From Sinorhizobium sp. B11 (GTDB lineage: Bacteria > Pseudomonadota > Alphaproteobacteria > Rhizobiales > Rhizobiaceae), in contig CP091033.1 in assembly GCA_039725955.1 (NCBI GenBank), positions 744,001 through 808,000 of the forward strand: a DNA stretch of 64,000 nucleotides. The letters are read 5' to 3'. Positions 8,625-18,016 of this stretch are shown piece after piece. The position numbers were made by a program, and so were the translations under genes. How positions within the stretch are numbered: position 1 is the first letter of the stretch; each line of letters opens with the position of its first letter. The notes beneath the pieces were generated by a model. It saw only the letters and a list, made by a program, of their open reading frames with translations, ran no database searches and was not told the DNA's origin.

Positions 8625-9820
8625 ACCGGCTTCTGCAACACGTCGAAGCGAGGATTGGTCTCCGAGAAGATCGGCAGGGCGGCCGCTCCGAGGATCGCGG
8701 TATCCTTGCCTGTCATGCCGATCATGACACGCGGAATGGTTCTCTCTTCAGCGGGGTCGATCGGTACGTGCAACGGCTCCAGCCGCTCGGCCAGCCGGCG
8801 CATCATGATGGTCGAGATGCTGCCGCCGAGCACAATTGTCTGCGGATCGAAGGCAAGCTCGAGGAAATCGATAGTCTGTCGCAACGGCTGCACGGCCTGA
8901 TCCAACCATGTATCGAGACCATCGCCACTGCTGGCGATTAGCGCGTCGAGATCGTCGGGCGAAAGCTCATCCGCGTTGGTTATGCCCATAACCTCATAAG
9001 CGACGGTCGGCGAAACGTAACGGTCAAGACACCCGCGCTTGCCGCAGCTGCAGAGCCGGCCATGCGGCTCGACGATGATGTGCCCGATCTCGCCGGCATT
9101 GTGACGGCTGCCCTTGTAGAGGTGTCCATCGAGAAACATGCCGGCGCCGATGCCGCCGCCACCCGCAAGGAAGAGATAGACGAAGCTGCTGAAGCCACGG
9201 GCGACACCATGCAGGCGTTCGCCGATGGCCGCCGCCGTCGCGTCATTCTCGACGAGCACCGGGACCTTGACGCGCCGTTCCAGTTCGTAGCCAACCGGGA
9301 AGTCCTGCCAGCCGGGCAGGTTCAGTGGGCTCAGCGAGGTGACGCCGCCATCCGCATAACGGCCGGGCAGGGCCATGCCGACACCCAGCAACCTGTTACG
9401 GTCGAAGGAGAAGGCCTGCTGCAGATCCTCGACAATAGACCCGAGGACTGGCATGGCCTGTTCGGGATCGGGATGTTCGACATGGCGCTCGATGCGTGCA
9501 CACACGGCGCCGGAGAGATCAGTCAGCACACCGCTGGCGCGCTGGCGGCCAAGTTCGAGACCGATGGAATAGGCGCCGTGCGGATTGATCGAATAGGGGA
9601 TGATCGGTTGGCCGCGCGCAAGCTTCTGCGCTTTGGCGGGCACGAGCAGATGGGAACGCTGCAATTCCTCGACGATGTTCGATACCGTCTGTGCCGTCAG
9701 CGCTGTCATGCGGGCGATTGCGGCGCGCGACAGCGGACCATTGGTGCGGATAGCCTCGATCACGACACGCCTGTTGTGTGACTTGGCCTGCTCGAGATTG
9801 GTGCCTGAAATAGCCTTCAT
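8618..9820 (-). CDS. ROK family transcriptional regulator (NagC/Mlc-like)
   Basis: A 400-residue protein with an N-terminal winged helix (LSRAAIARMTALTAQTVSNIVEELQRSHLL, about residues 30-60) and a C-terminal ROK sugar-kinase-like domain. The domain carries VENDATAAAIGE, the GGGIGAG loop, and the zinc-binding CSCGKRGCLD motif. ROK repressors usually sense free or phosphorylated sugars such as GlcNAc-6-P. The gene converges on the GH20 operon, so it is the likely regulator of hexosaminidase and importer, with the tandem palindrome at 645-672 as candidate target. The ribosome-binding site before the ATG is weak. Confidence 0.9.
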   Translation of the reverse strand: MKAISGTNLEQAKSHNRRVVIEAIRTNGPLSRAAIARMTALTAQTVSNIVEELQRSHLLVPAKAQKLARGQPIIPYSINPHGAYSIGLELGRQRASGVLTDLSGAVCARIERHVEHPDPEQAMPVLGSIVEDLQQAFSFDRNRLLGVGMALPGRYADGGVTSLSPLNLPGWQDFPVGYELERRVKVPVLVENDATAAAIGERLHGVARGFSSFVYLFLAGGGGIGAGMFLDGHLYKGSRHNAGEIGHIIVEPHGRLCSCGKRGCLDRYVSPTVAYEVMGITNADELSPDDLDALIASSGDGLDTWLDQAVQPLRQTIDFLELAFDPQTIVLGGSISTIMMRRLAERLEPLHVPIDPAEERTIPRVMIGMTGKDTAILGAAALPIFSETNPRFDVLQKPVG

Positions 9821-9943
9821 GGTGTCTTTTATAGGAGTTGAATATCACCATTGCCACAAGACGATCATGTGGGAAAGGGCAGAAGTGTGCAGTCTTTTCA
9901 ATGCGATCGCGACGACAGTTGATATCGATTGTTTCGTCGGCTC

Positions 9944-9960
9944 TTAAAGTATCACTTTAA
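9944..9960. promoter_or_regulatory. Inverted repeat in the ROK-DMT divergent region
   Basis: TTAAAGT-ATC-ACTTTAA is a perfect 7-bp inverted repeat with a 3-base centre, AT-rich against the GC-rich background. It lies in the region between the divergent ROK gene and the DMT transporter gene, 158 bases before the latter. It could be an operator for either gene. I see no second copy nearby; apart from it, 9821-10118 holds nothing I can name. Confidence 0.35.
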
Positions 9961-10118
9961 CGACGGTGTCGCAGGCGTCGATGCTGTTGACGGTGCCGGA
10001 CAGGGCATCGAATTCCCCTGAATGATAAGAGATTTGTCGTGAAAATCGTCTGCCAGGATCGACGGCGTCAGGATGAAGTTCTATGGCAGGCGGAATGCCT
10101 AACCAATTGAGGCGAATC

Positions 10119-11033
10119 ATGAATTTGAGCATCAGCCGCACCGCTGGAAACGCAGTACTCTTCGGCGTGCTTCTGATGCTTCTCGGAGATCTCCTATTTT
10201 CCTTGAATGACGCCATGGGCAAATGGCTGGTGGCGAGCTTTGCGGTCGGTCAGGTCCTGGTGATCCGCTCGTTCGGTTCCTTTCTGATCCTTGCACCCAT
10301 GATTGCCAGGCAAGGGCCTCGCACGCTGTTTCAGGTCGAGCGCGTGCCCCTGCAGGTCCTGCGGGTCATTCTGACGACAGGGGATGTTGCGTTATTCTAT
10401 GCCGCGGTCGCCTACCTTCCGCTCGCCGACGTCATGACTTTCTACATGGCCGGGCCTATCTACGTGGCCGCTCTGTCGCATTTTTTCCTTGGCGAAACCA
10501 TCGGCTGGCGTCGTTGGCTAGCCGTCATCATTGGCTTTGTCGGGGTCGTGGTAGCCCTGAGACCTTCAACGGCAATGTTATCCTGGCCCTCGATCTTCGG
10601 TCTGATCGGCAGCCTGTCCTTCGCGCTGACATTGATCCTCGGCCGTCGTCTGCGACAAACCAGCGATGCGACGCTGGTAACATGGCAGACAGTCGGCGCC
10701 CTGGTCACCGGCCTAATCCTGAGCATTGGCGACTGGCGCTCAATGTCCTCCCTCGACTTCATCGCGATGCTGGCGCTGGGTGTCGTCGCGGGCAGCGCGC
10801 ATTTGATGATCACGCGCGCGCTGAAGCTCGCTCCGGCCTCCCTCCTTGCCCCGCTTCAATACAGCCTGCTGCTCTGGGCAATCGTGCTGGGCTATGTTTT
10901 CTTCGGCGAATTGCCGGACAGCCAGATTCTGATCGGCTCCGTTATCATTGTTCTGGCAGGCCTCTTCATCTTCCATCGCAAGAACATCGTGGATGTTACG
11001 CCCAAAGCCGACGTTCCGCCCGATGGGCATTAG
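10119..11033 (+). CDS. DMT superfamily (EamA) transporter
   Basis: About 304 residues with roughly ten transmembrane helices arranged as two EamA repeats. The first repeat runs from FGVLLMLLGDLLFSLNDAMGKWL to VALRPS; the second starts at WPSIFGLIGSLSFALTLILGRRL. The family exports or imports small metabolites such as amino acids; substrate unknown. The ATG at 10119 is preferred because GAGG sits six bases ahead; an in-frame ATG at 10083 would add 12 residues. The stop overlaps the stop of the convergent glycosyltransferase gene, leaving no room for a separate terminator. Confidence 0.88.
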   Translation: MNLSISRTAGNAVLFGVLLMLLGDLLFSLNDAMGKWLVASFAVGQVLVIRSFGSFLILAPMIARQGPRTLFQVERVPLQVLRVILTTGDVALFYAAVAYLPLADVMTFYMAGPIYVAALSHFFLGETIGWRRWLAVIIGFVGVVVALRPSTAMLSWPSIFGLIGSLSFALTLILGRRLRQTSDATLVTWQTVGALVTGLILSIGDWRSMSSLDFIAMLALGVVAGSAHLMITRALKLAPASLLAPLQYSLLLWAIVLGYVFFGELPDSQILIGSVIIVLAGLFIFHRKNIVDVTPKADVPPDGH

Positions 11034-12178
11034 AAGTCACGCGGTCCTGTGGTGATTTCACCGATGGGCAGGTCTACGTGCTCATCACCCACATGGATTG
11101 CACCGAGCTTGGCATCCGCCGCAGTCAGTCGCATCATATGGTGGCGTGATCGCGGGGTCTCCTCCGGGCTTTCAACCGAAAGCAGGATTTGCTCGTCGAA
11201 TTTCGACTTTTTCAATTGCCGCTCACCGTTCGCGATATCTGGCTTGGGAACATGGCGTTGCTTCATGACAAGCAGGTAAGCCTGCCATGCGAAGCTGAGC
11301 ATGAACCGCGGGTTTTGAAAAATCGCCCAGGCGGTCACGATGGACAGACGCAGGTGCCTTGCCCTTCTGTACTGCCGGAACGCATATTTTTGAGTAAGCG
11401 CGATAGCACTTCTGGCCGCGTATCTCGGAAGCTGCGGATTTGCGATGATCGAGCGCTTGATTACTTCCAAAACACCTCGACCCATCCGCGCGTGGTTGGA
11501 CGACATATTGCCGGGATATTTCCTGTATCCCACCAGGCGTTCGGGAACGACTTCCATGCAATAACGCGCGGCAAGCCTGAGTTCGAAATCGAGGTCTTCA
11601 CAGCCTCCGATATCTTCTGCAGCGTATGAGCTATCAAACCCGCCAATCTCAAGCGCAGCGTCCCGTCGGACGAGAAGCGCGCTTCCGTTACCTACATATT
11701 TGAAATTCAGATGCCGGGCGTAGATATAGCCCCTTGCGATCTTGGAGCCGCCGAGCCCGATGATCTCATCATCCTGATCGATGATATAATGCAGCACATA
11801 GACCGCGGCCCATCGCGGCGACAAGCGGATGAGAGCGTCTACCTGCTTCTCGATCTTCGTCGAGTGCCAGAGATCGTCGGCATCGAGGAATGCCACATAT
11901 CGACCTGATGATGCATCGATTCCAGTATTTCTTGCGGCGGCGACACCATGGTTTGGTGTGGACAGGAGGCGGATCCGTGAATCCGTCATCGCTATCTGCT
12001 CAACCAGTTTTGCCGTGTTATCCGTGGAGCCGTCGTCGACAACAATGATCTCCAGCGCAGCATAGGTCTGGGCCATAGCGGACCGAAGCGTGCGCTCAAT
12101 ATAGCGGGAAGCGTTGAAGGCTGGAATGACCACCGAAACCAACGGTTGGGTGGAATGAAAAGCATCACCTCGGTCCAT
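11030..12178 (-). CDS. Glycosyltransferase family 2
   Basis: A 382-residue GT-A fold glycosyltransferase. The nucleotide-sugar domain is at the N-terminus: VSVVIPAFNASRYIERTLRSAMAQTY, VVDDGSTDNT, and the metal-binding DADDLW. No transmembrane segment is evident, so it probably acts at the cytoplasmic face. The C-terminal 130 residues are basic and of unclear role. It is the last gene of the minus-strand glycan cluster, 10 bases after the ABC exporter. An AAGGAAG ribosome-binding site precedes the start. Donor and acceptor are unknown. Confidence 0.88.
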   Translation of the reverse strand: MDRGDAFHSTQPLVSVVIPAFNASRYIERTLRSAMAQTYAALEIIVVDDGSTDNTAKLVEQIAMTDSRIRLLSTPNHGVAAARNTGIDASSGRYVAFLDADDLWHSTKIEKQVDALIRLSPRWAAVYVLHYIIDQDDEIIGLGGSKIARGYIYARHLNFKYVGNGSALLVRRDAALEIGGFDSSYAAEDIGGCEDLDFELRLAARYCMEVVPERLVGYRKYPGNMSSNHARMGRGVLEVIKRSIIANPQLPRYAARSAIALTQKYAFRQYRRARHLRLSIVTAWAIFQNPRFMLSFAWQAYLLVMKQRHVPKPDIANGERQLKKSKFDEQILLSVESPEETPRSRHHMMRLTAADAKLGAIHVGDEHVDLPIGEITTGPRDF

Positions 12179-12188
12179 CGGTTCTTCC

Positions 12189-13931
12189 TTATATCCCCGC
12201 CGGGACGAGGCAGATTTGATGCTTCATCAGGCTGGCGACAGATGATCGGTGAGTGACGATGATCAGTGTCTTGGTCCGATATTCCCCAAGCAGGAGGGAA
12301 AGCACCCGCGCTTCGGTCGCCTCGTCGAGCGCATTGGTGGCTTCGTCGAGGAGTAATATTTCAGGCCGACCGGCAAGTGCGCGCGCCAGGCCAATGCGTT
12401 GCCGCTGGCCGCCAGAAAGCCTGATTGCCTCATCGCCCAGCCATTCGTCGAAGCCGGCGGGCAGTTTCTCGATGAATTCTGTGGCGCAAGCCATATCCGC
12501 CGCCCAACGGACATCCTCCTCGGAAATTTCCCGGCGGAACCGGATGTTGTCCAGAACCGTGCCTTCCATCAACTCGACGTCTTGGCCCGAGACGGAGAGC
12601 AGTCGCAACCAGCTCGGTCGCTCGATGGTTGAAAGATCCCGGCCATCGAGGGTTATGCGCCCCTCGCTCGGCTGGATGAGATCGAGCAGCATGTTGAGAA
12701 TCGTTGTCTTGCCGGAGCCGCTTGGCCCCGTCAGTGCGGTTGTTTCTCCTGTTTTGATGGAGAAGCTCACATGGCTGACGGCGGGAGCGCTGCTGCCTTC
12801 ATAAGAGAAGGAAACATCATGGAAAACGATCTCCTGCTGCAGATGTCTGAGCTTTTCTCCGCAGGCAACCTGCCTGGCATCGTCCGCCTCGGAAATTACT
12901 GCCATAACGTTCTGCAAGGGGGCTTCCAGGGCATGCAGGCCAAGGATCTGGGAATCGAATTCCTTGATATACGGTTGAAGCCTGTAGAGGAGGATGGTTG
13001 CCGATAAGGCTGCACGGAAATCCACCGGCAGAAATTGCGACGACAGAATGATCGTCAGGACTACGCCGAATGTCAGCGCCTCGCTCAAAAGCGAGGTTAT
13101 CGCACCCATCTTGTCGGAATGGGACCAGGTTTTCCCGACATCTGTTGAAAGGGCATCGAAACTGCTTTCGTGGCGCTTTTCCAGGCCGAAGCTTTTCACC
13201 GCTTTTACGGTCTGCAATGTGGTCCAGGTTAATTGGGTCAGGTCCTCCATCGCCGAGATGGCGGCCGCGCCTGTGCGCCGATAGGTCTCGGCAAACAGGC
13301 CGAGGGTCAGATTATGGACCACACCGAAAATAAGACCGAGCACGGCGATCGGCCATGCCATCACGAGCATCCCGGCACCGAAGATGATGATGGTCCCAAG
13401 ATTGATTCCCAGGCGAACCAGGCTCGCGTGAGCGGAGGCCACCGCATAGGACTCCGTTGCGATGACATTCATGAGATCGCTGCGTTCGTAGTGCTGAAAG
13501 CGCTGAAATGGGATCGTCAGGATTTTTGAATAGAGACGATTGCGGATGCTGCCGCTGATTTGATGGCTGACGGCGCTCGCGATGATCGAATTGGCGAAGC
13601 CAAGAACGATCCTGAGGATGATCGCGCAGACGAGGATGGCGACCAGCATCGATTTCGATATCGCAGCTTCAAACCCACCGAAGAATGCCGGAAGCCCAGG
13701 GATCGCAGCGCCGGTTGAGGGGCTTTGCTGGCCGAGAACAAAAACGAGGCTCACCAGAAAGGTGATCCCGACCATTTCCATCAGGCCGCTCAGGATACCG
13801 ATCACGACCATCACCGACGTCTTCAGCCGAAGTGACGGCACGAGTTTCAGAAGCTCACGGAATCGAGCTGCGATGACCAAATTGAAGGGTCCGGCCGACT
13901 TGGCGGAAACGGAGTCTTGCTGCGTTGTCAT
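12189..13931 (-). CDS. ABC exporter with fused membrane and ATPase domains (glycan/lipid type)
   Basis: A 580-residue half-transporter of the MsbA/PglK-like class. A six-helix membrane domain occupies about residues 30-330 and the ATPase about 350-580: Walker A TGPSGSGKTT, Q-loop SVSGQDVELMEGTV, signature LSGGQRQRIGLARAL, Walker B ILLLDEATNALDE, and switch His in IVTHR. Between glycosyltransferase genes, it is the natural candidate to flip or export the lipid-linked glycan made by the cluster. The start overlaps the stop of the upstream glycosyltransferase by ATGA, and the next gene follows after 10 bases. Confidence 0.88.
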   Translation of the reverse strand: MTTQQDSVSAKSAGPFNLVIAARFRELLKLVPSLRLKTSVMVVIGILSGLMEMVGITFLVSLVFVLGQQSPSTGAAIPGLPAFFGGFEAAISKSMLVAILVCAIILRIVLGFANSIIASAVSHQISGSIRNRLYSKILTIPFQRFQHYERSDLMNVIATESYAVASAHASLVRLGINLGTIIIFGAGMLVMAWPIAVLGLIFGVVHNLTLGLFAETYRRTGAAAISAMEDLTQLTWTTLQTVKAVKSFGLEKRHESSFDALSTDVGKTWSHSDKMGAITSLLSEALTFGVVLTIILSSQFLPVDFRAALSATILLYRLQPYIKEFDSQILGLHALEAPLQNVMAVISEADDARQVACGEKLRHLQQEIVFHDVSFSYEGSSAPAVSHVSFSIKTGETTALTGPSGSGKTTILNMLLDLIQPSEGRITLDGRDLSTIERPSWLRLLSVSGQDVELMEGTVLDNIRFRREISEEDVRWAADMACATEFIEKLPAGFDEWLGDEAIRLSGGQRQRIGLARALAGRPEILLLDEATNALDEATEARVLSLLLGEYRTKTLIIVTHRSSVASLMKHQICLVPAGI

Positions 13932-15007
13932 AAGCCATTCCCGCGGGGTTTGGCTAAGACGCCGCTCTGACCAACAGCTGCCGTTTCAAAACGGGCATGG
14001 AATGAGGTGCCATTCTCGGGGAGGGCGATGACGGCCATTGTATCTGCGGCCTGCGGGAAAGGGCGCTTCCCGATCAGGCGTCTTGCCAATCGTCGTGCCC
14101 GGCGTTTGGCTGAGTGCCAGACAAGGCTGGCCCCATGTCTAGCAAGCCTCACGGGGAACCGCCCGGCAATCATCGGCGCGAGCTTTCTGAGCTGATCATG
14201 GTCTTTGCTGGAAAGCGCCTTATGGAAATACCATCGCGCCGTATCGAATTCCGCGGTGGCGGCGGCGGCGGCAAGATGCGGATGGCGTTTTTTTACCTCT
14301 GCCATCACCAGGGCATGTGATCTCAGCATGCGACAGGCATTGCTCGACATGTTCCCCTGGGTGAAACGGTATCCCGTCAGAAAATCAGGGACTGGGGTGA
14401 AAGGCAGCCTTTCGGCCAGCGCCAAATAAAGCCTCTGGTCTTCGCATCCTTCCGCATCCTGATCGCGCAGCGACGGGTCGTAGCCACCACATGCCAGGAC
14501 ATCAGCACGCGGCATCAGCGGCGTGCTGCCGTTACCGATAAAATTTTCCCGTATCATGATTTCGAAGACGTCGCCCTTGTACGAGACCGGGCTCGAATGG
14601 GCGAAAATCACGCCATTCGCGTCGATGGCCGCATACCAGTTGTAGGCGACGCCGCGCCCGTCGGGAAGGCTTGCGAGCGCCCGGAGCTGCAATTCGATTT
14701 TGCGCGGATGCCAGAGATCGTCGGCGTCGATGGGGGCAATGTAGCTGCCGATCGCTTCGCCGATTGCTGCGTTGCGGGCGCGAGCAACACCGCCGTTTTC
14801 CTGCCTCAGGACCCTGACGCGTGAATCCTGGAGCCGATAATCGATTGCCAGTTCGTAGGTCCCATCCTCCGAACCGTCGTCGACCACGAGGATTTCCAGG
14901 CGTTCGTGGGTCTGGCTTGAGACGCTTCGAAGTGTGTCTACGAGCGTCCTTGCAGCGTTGTAGGCTGGAATAACAACAGTGACCAAGGGGAGGTGATCGA
15001 CATTCAT
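13928..15007 (-). CDS. Glycosyltransferase family 2
   Basis: A 359-residue GT2 enzyme: VTVVIPAYNAARTLVDTLRSVSSQTH, VVDDGSEDGT, and the DXD-type PIDADDLW motif near residue 95. It is clearly related to the product of 11030-12178 in the N-terminal 240 residues, including a conserved acceptor-side segment (the VGYRKYPGNMSSN and LTGYRFTQGNMSSN stretches match). This suggests two related sugars are added by paralogues. The C-terminus is basic (SAKRRARRLARRL), possibly membrane-associating. It lies 6 bases after the fusion gene and overlaps the exporter start. Confidence 0.88.
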   Translation of the reverse strand: MNVDHLPLVTVVIPAYNAARTLVDTLRSVSSQTHERLEILVVDDGSEDGTYELAIDYRLQDSRVRVLRQENGGVARARNAAIGEAIGSYIAPIDADDLWHPRKIELQLRALASLPDGRGVAYNWYAAIDANGVIFAHSSPVSYKGDVFEIMIRENFIGNGSTPLMPRADVLACGGYDPSLRDQDAEGCEDQRLYLALAERLPFTPVPDFLTGYRFTQGNMSSNACRMLRSHALVMAEVKKRHPHLAAAAATAEFDTARWYFHKALSSKDHDQLRKLAPMIAGRFPVRLARHGASLVWHSAKRRARRLARRLIGKRPFPQAADTMAVIALPENGTSFHARFETAAVGQSGVLAKPRGNGL

Positions 15008-15013
15008 GGCGCG

Positions 15014-18000
15014 CTATCCGATGAAAGCGTCGGGTTGGCCCATCATTTCGGCAAAGGCCTTGAGAGGAAGGTCGCCGCGAACTTCGAGGCGTGGCAGGGA
15101 CAAGGGATGGTCGGCAAAGCTCGTCCTTGCATGCTTGGTTGAAAAGCCGATCTCGTAGCCCGCTCGAACAAGGATGCCGGGAACACGAAAATCGGTGGAA
15201 CCGAAGGGAAGGGCGATGGACCTCACGGGCTCGCCGAGCCGGCTTTCCAGTGCGTCGCGCGAAAGAGCCGCCTCGTCGAGCAACGTAGCGTTATCAAGCG
15301 AACTTGCCGGCCTGTGAGACGCCAGATGAGACCCGAAGCGGATGCCTTGTCGGTGCAGGCTCTGGATATCGCCCCAGGACATCAGCGGTGCCGTATCCCC
15401 GTAGCGGGCATCCCAATCCGACCTGCCGCCCACCTTATCCGTCACCACGAAGACGTCTGCACTGAACCCGTTTTCCGCCAGGATCGGAAAGGCATCGGTG
15501 AAAAAATCGAGATAGGCGTCGTCAAAGGTCAGAACGACGGGTCGGCCCTGGATAGGTTTGCCCTGACGCAACAGATTGGTCAGGCTCTCGGCCGTCAGCG
15601 CATAGTAGCCCTGCCGCCGGAGGAACTGCATCTGTTGACGGAAGGTTTCCGGGGGCACCCGGAAGCGACGGAGCGAGTCCGGACCGTCAAGTGCGACCCT
15701 GTGATACATGAGCACCGGGATCGAGGTCACGACCTCATTCGCCCACGCGACCTCGCGATCGACGCCTGCCGGTCCCCGGATAATGTATTTGGCGACGTTC
15801 GCATCGAGAGGCACGCCATGGGCCGCGATATGCACGACTGGTGTTGCCGTATCGCGCTTTGCGAACCGATGGATTGCGTAAAGCTCGGTCTCGATTGTTT
15901 CCTCAAGCACAAGATCAGGCAGGTTTGACAGGACCTTCTTGATCGTCCCCATGCCAAACGGATTGTCCCAGTCGAAACCGGTTCTGTCGGGCTCGTCGCG
16001 CCGGAGATGGGCGTGTGCCGTGACAAGGCAGCCCCCCGGTTTCAAGGCGGCGGCGATCTTCCGGCATACTTGTTCGAGGCTTGCTTCATCGTCGATGAAG
16101 TAGAGGACCTCCGAGCAGACGATCAGATCCTGTTCGGGCGGAAGTTCGCCTTCGACGAAATCAAGGACGCGAAGCTCCACATTCGGAAGGTCGCGGCATC
16201 TCTCGGTTGCTCTTTCAACGGCGCGGCTGGAAATGTCGGCAGCCATCACGAAACCCACCTTTTGTGCGAGTTTTATCGTGAATAGTCCTTCAGCGCAGGC
16301 GAGCTCCAGAGCCTTCCCGACATCATCAGGAATGAGGCTCAGCGTTTGCTCGTATTTGAGCTGTTCGTATACTGAGACATAATTCCAGGGGTCCGGGCGC
16401 TCGAAAAAACGTTCCCAATATTCCTTCTTCGTCGCAGCTTCGGATAGATACGCTTGTTTGTCTTCCACTTCAGGAGACTCGTCACTGGTCACGGCTACGG
16501 CGAGTGGATGCCTGGAATGCGAGCCGGCCTCGGGCAAGCCCGCGTCATCCTCTCGCGCGTTCGCTGCCGGCCCGACGAGTGCGGTTACCTGGATCGTTTT
16601 GAAGAGATGGTTGAGTTGCCTTCGCCGTCCGCGATGCTGCCTCATAATTTTGCTGAAAACCCTCGCATTGCGAAGGGCTCCAGTTGCCCAGGTGCGCGCA
16701 TAGGAAAATGTCAAAGGTGTCGGTAAACGATCTGCAGTCTTTAGTTCATTGATGATCAGATCGGCTTGGGCGCGGATGGATAAGTCTCCCCACAGGGCGG
16801 CGACATGCGATCCGACATGGTGCCGACCGGCATAGAGATGCAGCAGCAGCGTATCGGCCTCGTCCGCCTTTCTGATCAAGGCTAGCTTGCCGATGTCGGT
16901 TGCCACCACCTGGAGATGGCCGAGCGCGAAGGAGCGAGACATGTCAGCTGCAGAGATTGGCCAGACAGTGAGCTCTTCTATCCGGCGTCCGGTTCCGGGA
17001 AGAGAGTGCCGCTCAAGCAATTGTACCAGCTCGAGGAACGCGCGCTTCCAGCGCTCAAGCAATTCGACAAGATCGGAATCACGTTCAACTGCCAGGCCGA
17101 CCTTCAACCCGTGCAATATCACCTCGGCCAGGAAGCTCTCGTAGCCGGAAGCGTTCGGGAATTCGGGCAGAAGTTTCGCCAGCTCGGCAAGATCGGTTCC
17201 CGTGCACAGGTTGACGGAAGCGGCCCAGGCGAGCATCCGCAATTGACCGAGAGCAGGCGCGGTCCATTGGGCGTCCTCATTGGACTGCGAAAGCCCCTCT
17301 TTCAAGCGCAGCTCTTGCGCGCTGGTGGTAACGCGGATTGCATCCCTCACCGTTTTAAACGGATTTCTGGAGAGAGAACCGGTCTTCATGCGATAGAAGG
17401 CAAAGCATCCCTCGACCTCTCGGAACGCAGCTCCCGCAAATGCCATGCGGAGCCAGAGATCCCATTCCTCGCAAGTCTGCAGTTCGACATCCAAACCGCC
17501 CATGCGGACGAAAAGGTCCTTGGGAAAGACCACTGCATGAATCGCTAGAGCGCAGAACGATGAGAATTCCCGCTTTGCCCTGTCTCCTGTGAGATCGGGG
17601 GGTGTCTCGACGCCTAGCTTTCGGCCGTCTGGCCTGACGCGGCGATAGCTGCAATAGGCAATGACCGGTTTCAGACCATCGACGGCGACCGGCAGCATGT
17701 TCTGAATGAATGCAGGATCCAGCCAGTCGTCGGCGTCGAGCATGCACAGCAGAGGAGCGGTCGCAAAACGGGCGGCTGCGTTGCGGGCTGCAGATGCGCC
17801 GGCATTCGCCTGACGATGGACCAGGATCCGGCTGTCCGATTTCGCCAGGCCTTCGAGCACATTCCAGGTGTCGTCTTTCGAACCGTCGTCGACGACCACC
17901 GCCTGCCAGTTAGACACCGACTGTCTCTGCAAGCTGCCCAAGCAGTCGGCCAGAGTTTCCGCCGCGTTATATGCGGGGATCAGGAACGATATGACAGGCT

Positions 18001-18016
18001 GCGATACTGTTACCAT
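15014..18016 (-). CDS. Trifunctional fusion: GT2 glycosyltransferase, NodS-like methyltransferase, NodB-like polysaccharide deacetylase
   Basis: About 1000 residues with three catalytic parts. Residues about 5-240 are a GT2 domain (FLIPAYNAAETLADCL, VVDDGSKDDT, LDADDWLD). A helical linker of unknown role covers 250-500. Residues about 530-720 are a SAM methyltransferase whose entry segment, DPWNYVSVYEQLKYEQTLSLIP, followed by ELACAEGLFT, resembles NodS. Residues about 765-985 are a polysaccharide deacetylase with TFDD (830-833) and HLASH (897-901), the Asp-His-His metal triad of NodB-type enzymes. The start at 18016 is chosen because GGAAG precedes it and it overlaps the upstream stop by 7 bases; an upstream start would add 16 residues. 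It probably glycosylates, methylates and deacetylates one glycan. Confidence 0.88.
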   Translation of the reverse strand: MVTVSQPVISFLIPAYNAAETLADCLGSLQRQSVSNWQAVVVDDGSKDDTWNVLEGLAKSDSRILVHRQANAGASAARNAAARFATAPLLCMLDADDWLDPAFIQNMLPVAVDGLKPVIAYCSYRRVRPDGRKLGVETPPDLTGDRAKREFSSFCALAIHAVVFPKDLFVRMGGLDVELQTCEEWDLWLRMAFAGAAFREVEGCFAFYRMKTGSLSRNPFKTVRDAIRVTTSAQELRLKEGLSQSNEDAQWTAPALGQLRMLAWAASVNLCTGTDLAELAKLLPEFPNASGYESFLAEVILHGLKVGLAVERDSDLVELLERWKRAFLELVQLLERHSLPGTGRRIEELTVWPISAADMSRSFALGHLQVVATDIGKLALIRKADEADTLLLHLYAGRHHVGSHVAALWGDLSIRAQADLIINELKTADRLPTPLTFSYARTWATGALRNARVFSKIMRQHRGRRRQLNHLFKTIQVTALVGPAANAREDDAGLPEAGSHSRHPLAVAVTSDESPEVEDKQAYLSEAATKKEYWERFFERPDPWNYVSVYEQLKYEQTLSLIPDDVGKALELACAEGLFTIKLAQKVGFVMAADISSRAVERATERCRDLPNVELRVLDFVEGELPPEQDLIVCSEVLYFIDDEASLEQVCRKIAAALKPGGCLVTAHAHLRRDEPDRTGFDWDNPFGMGTIKKVLSNLPDLVLEETIETELYAIHRFAKRDTATPVVHIAAHGVPLDANVAKYIIRGPAGVDREVAWANEVVTSIPVLMYHRVALDGPDSLRRFRVPPETFRQQMQFLRRQGYYALTAESLTNLLRQGKPIQGRPVVLTFDDAYLDFFTDAFPILAENGFSADVFVVTDKVGGRSDWDARYGDTAPLMSWGDIQSLHRQGIRFGSHLASHRPASSLDNATLLDEAALSRDALESRLGEPVRSIALPFGSTDFRVPGILVRAGYEIGFSTKHARTSFADHPLSLPRLEVRGDLPLKAFAEMMGQPDAFIG

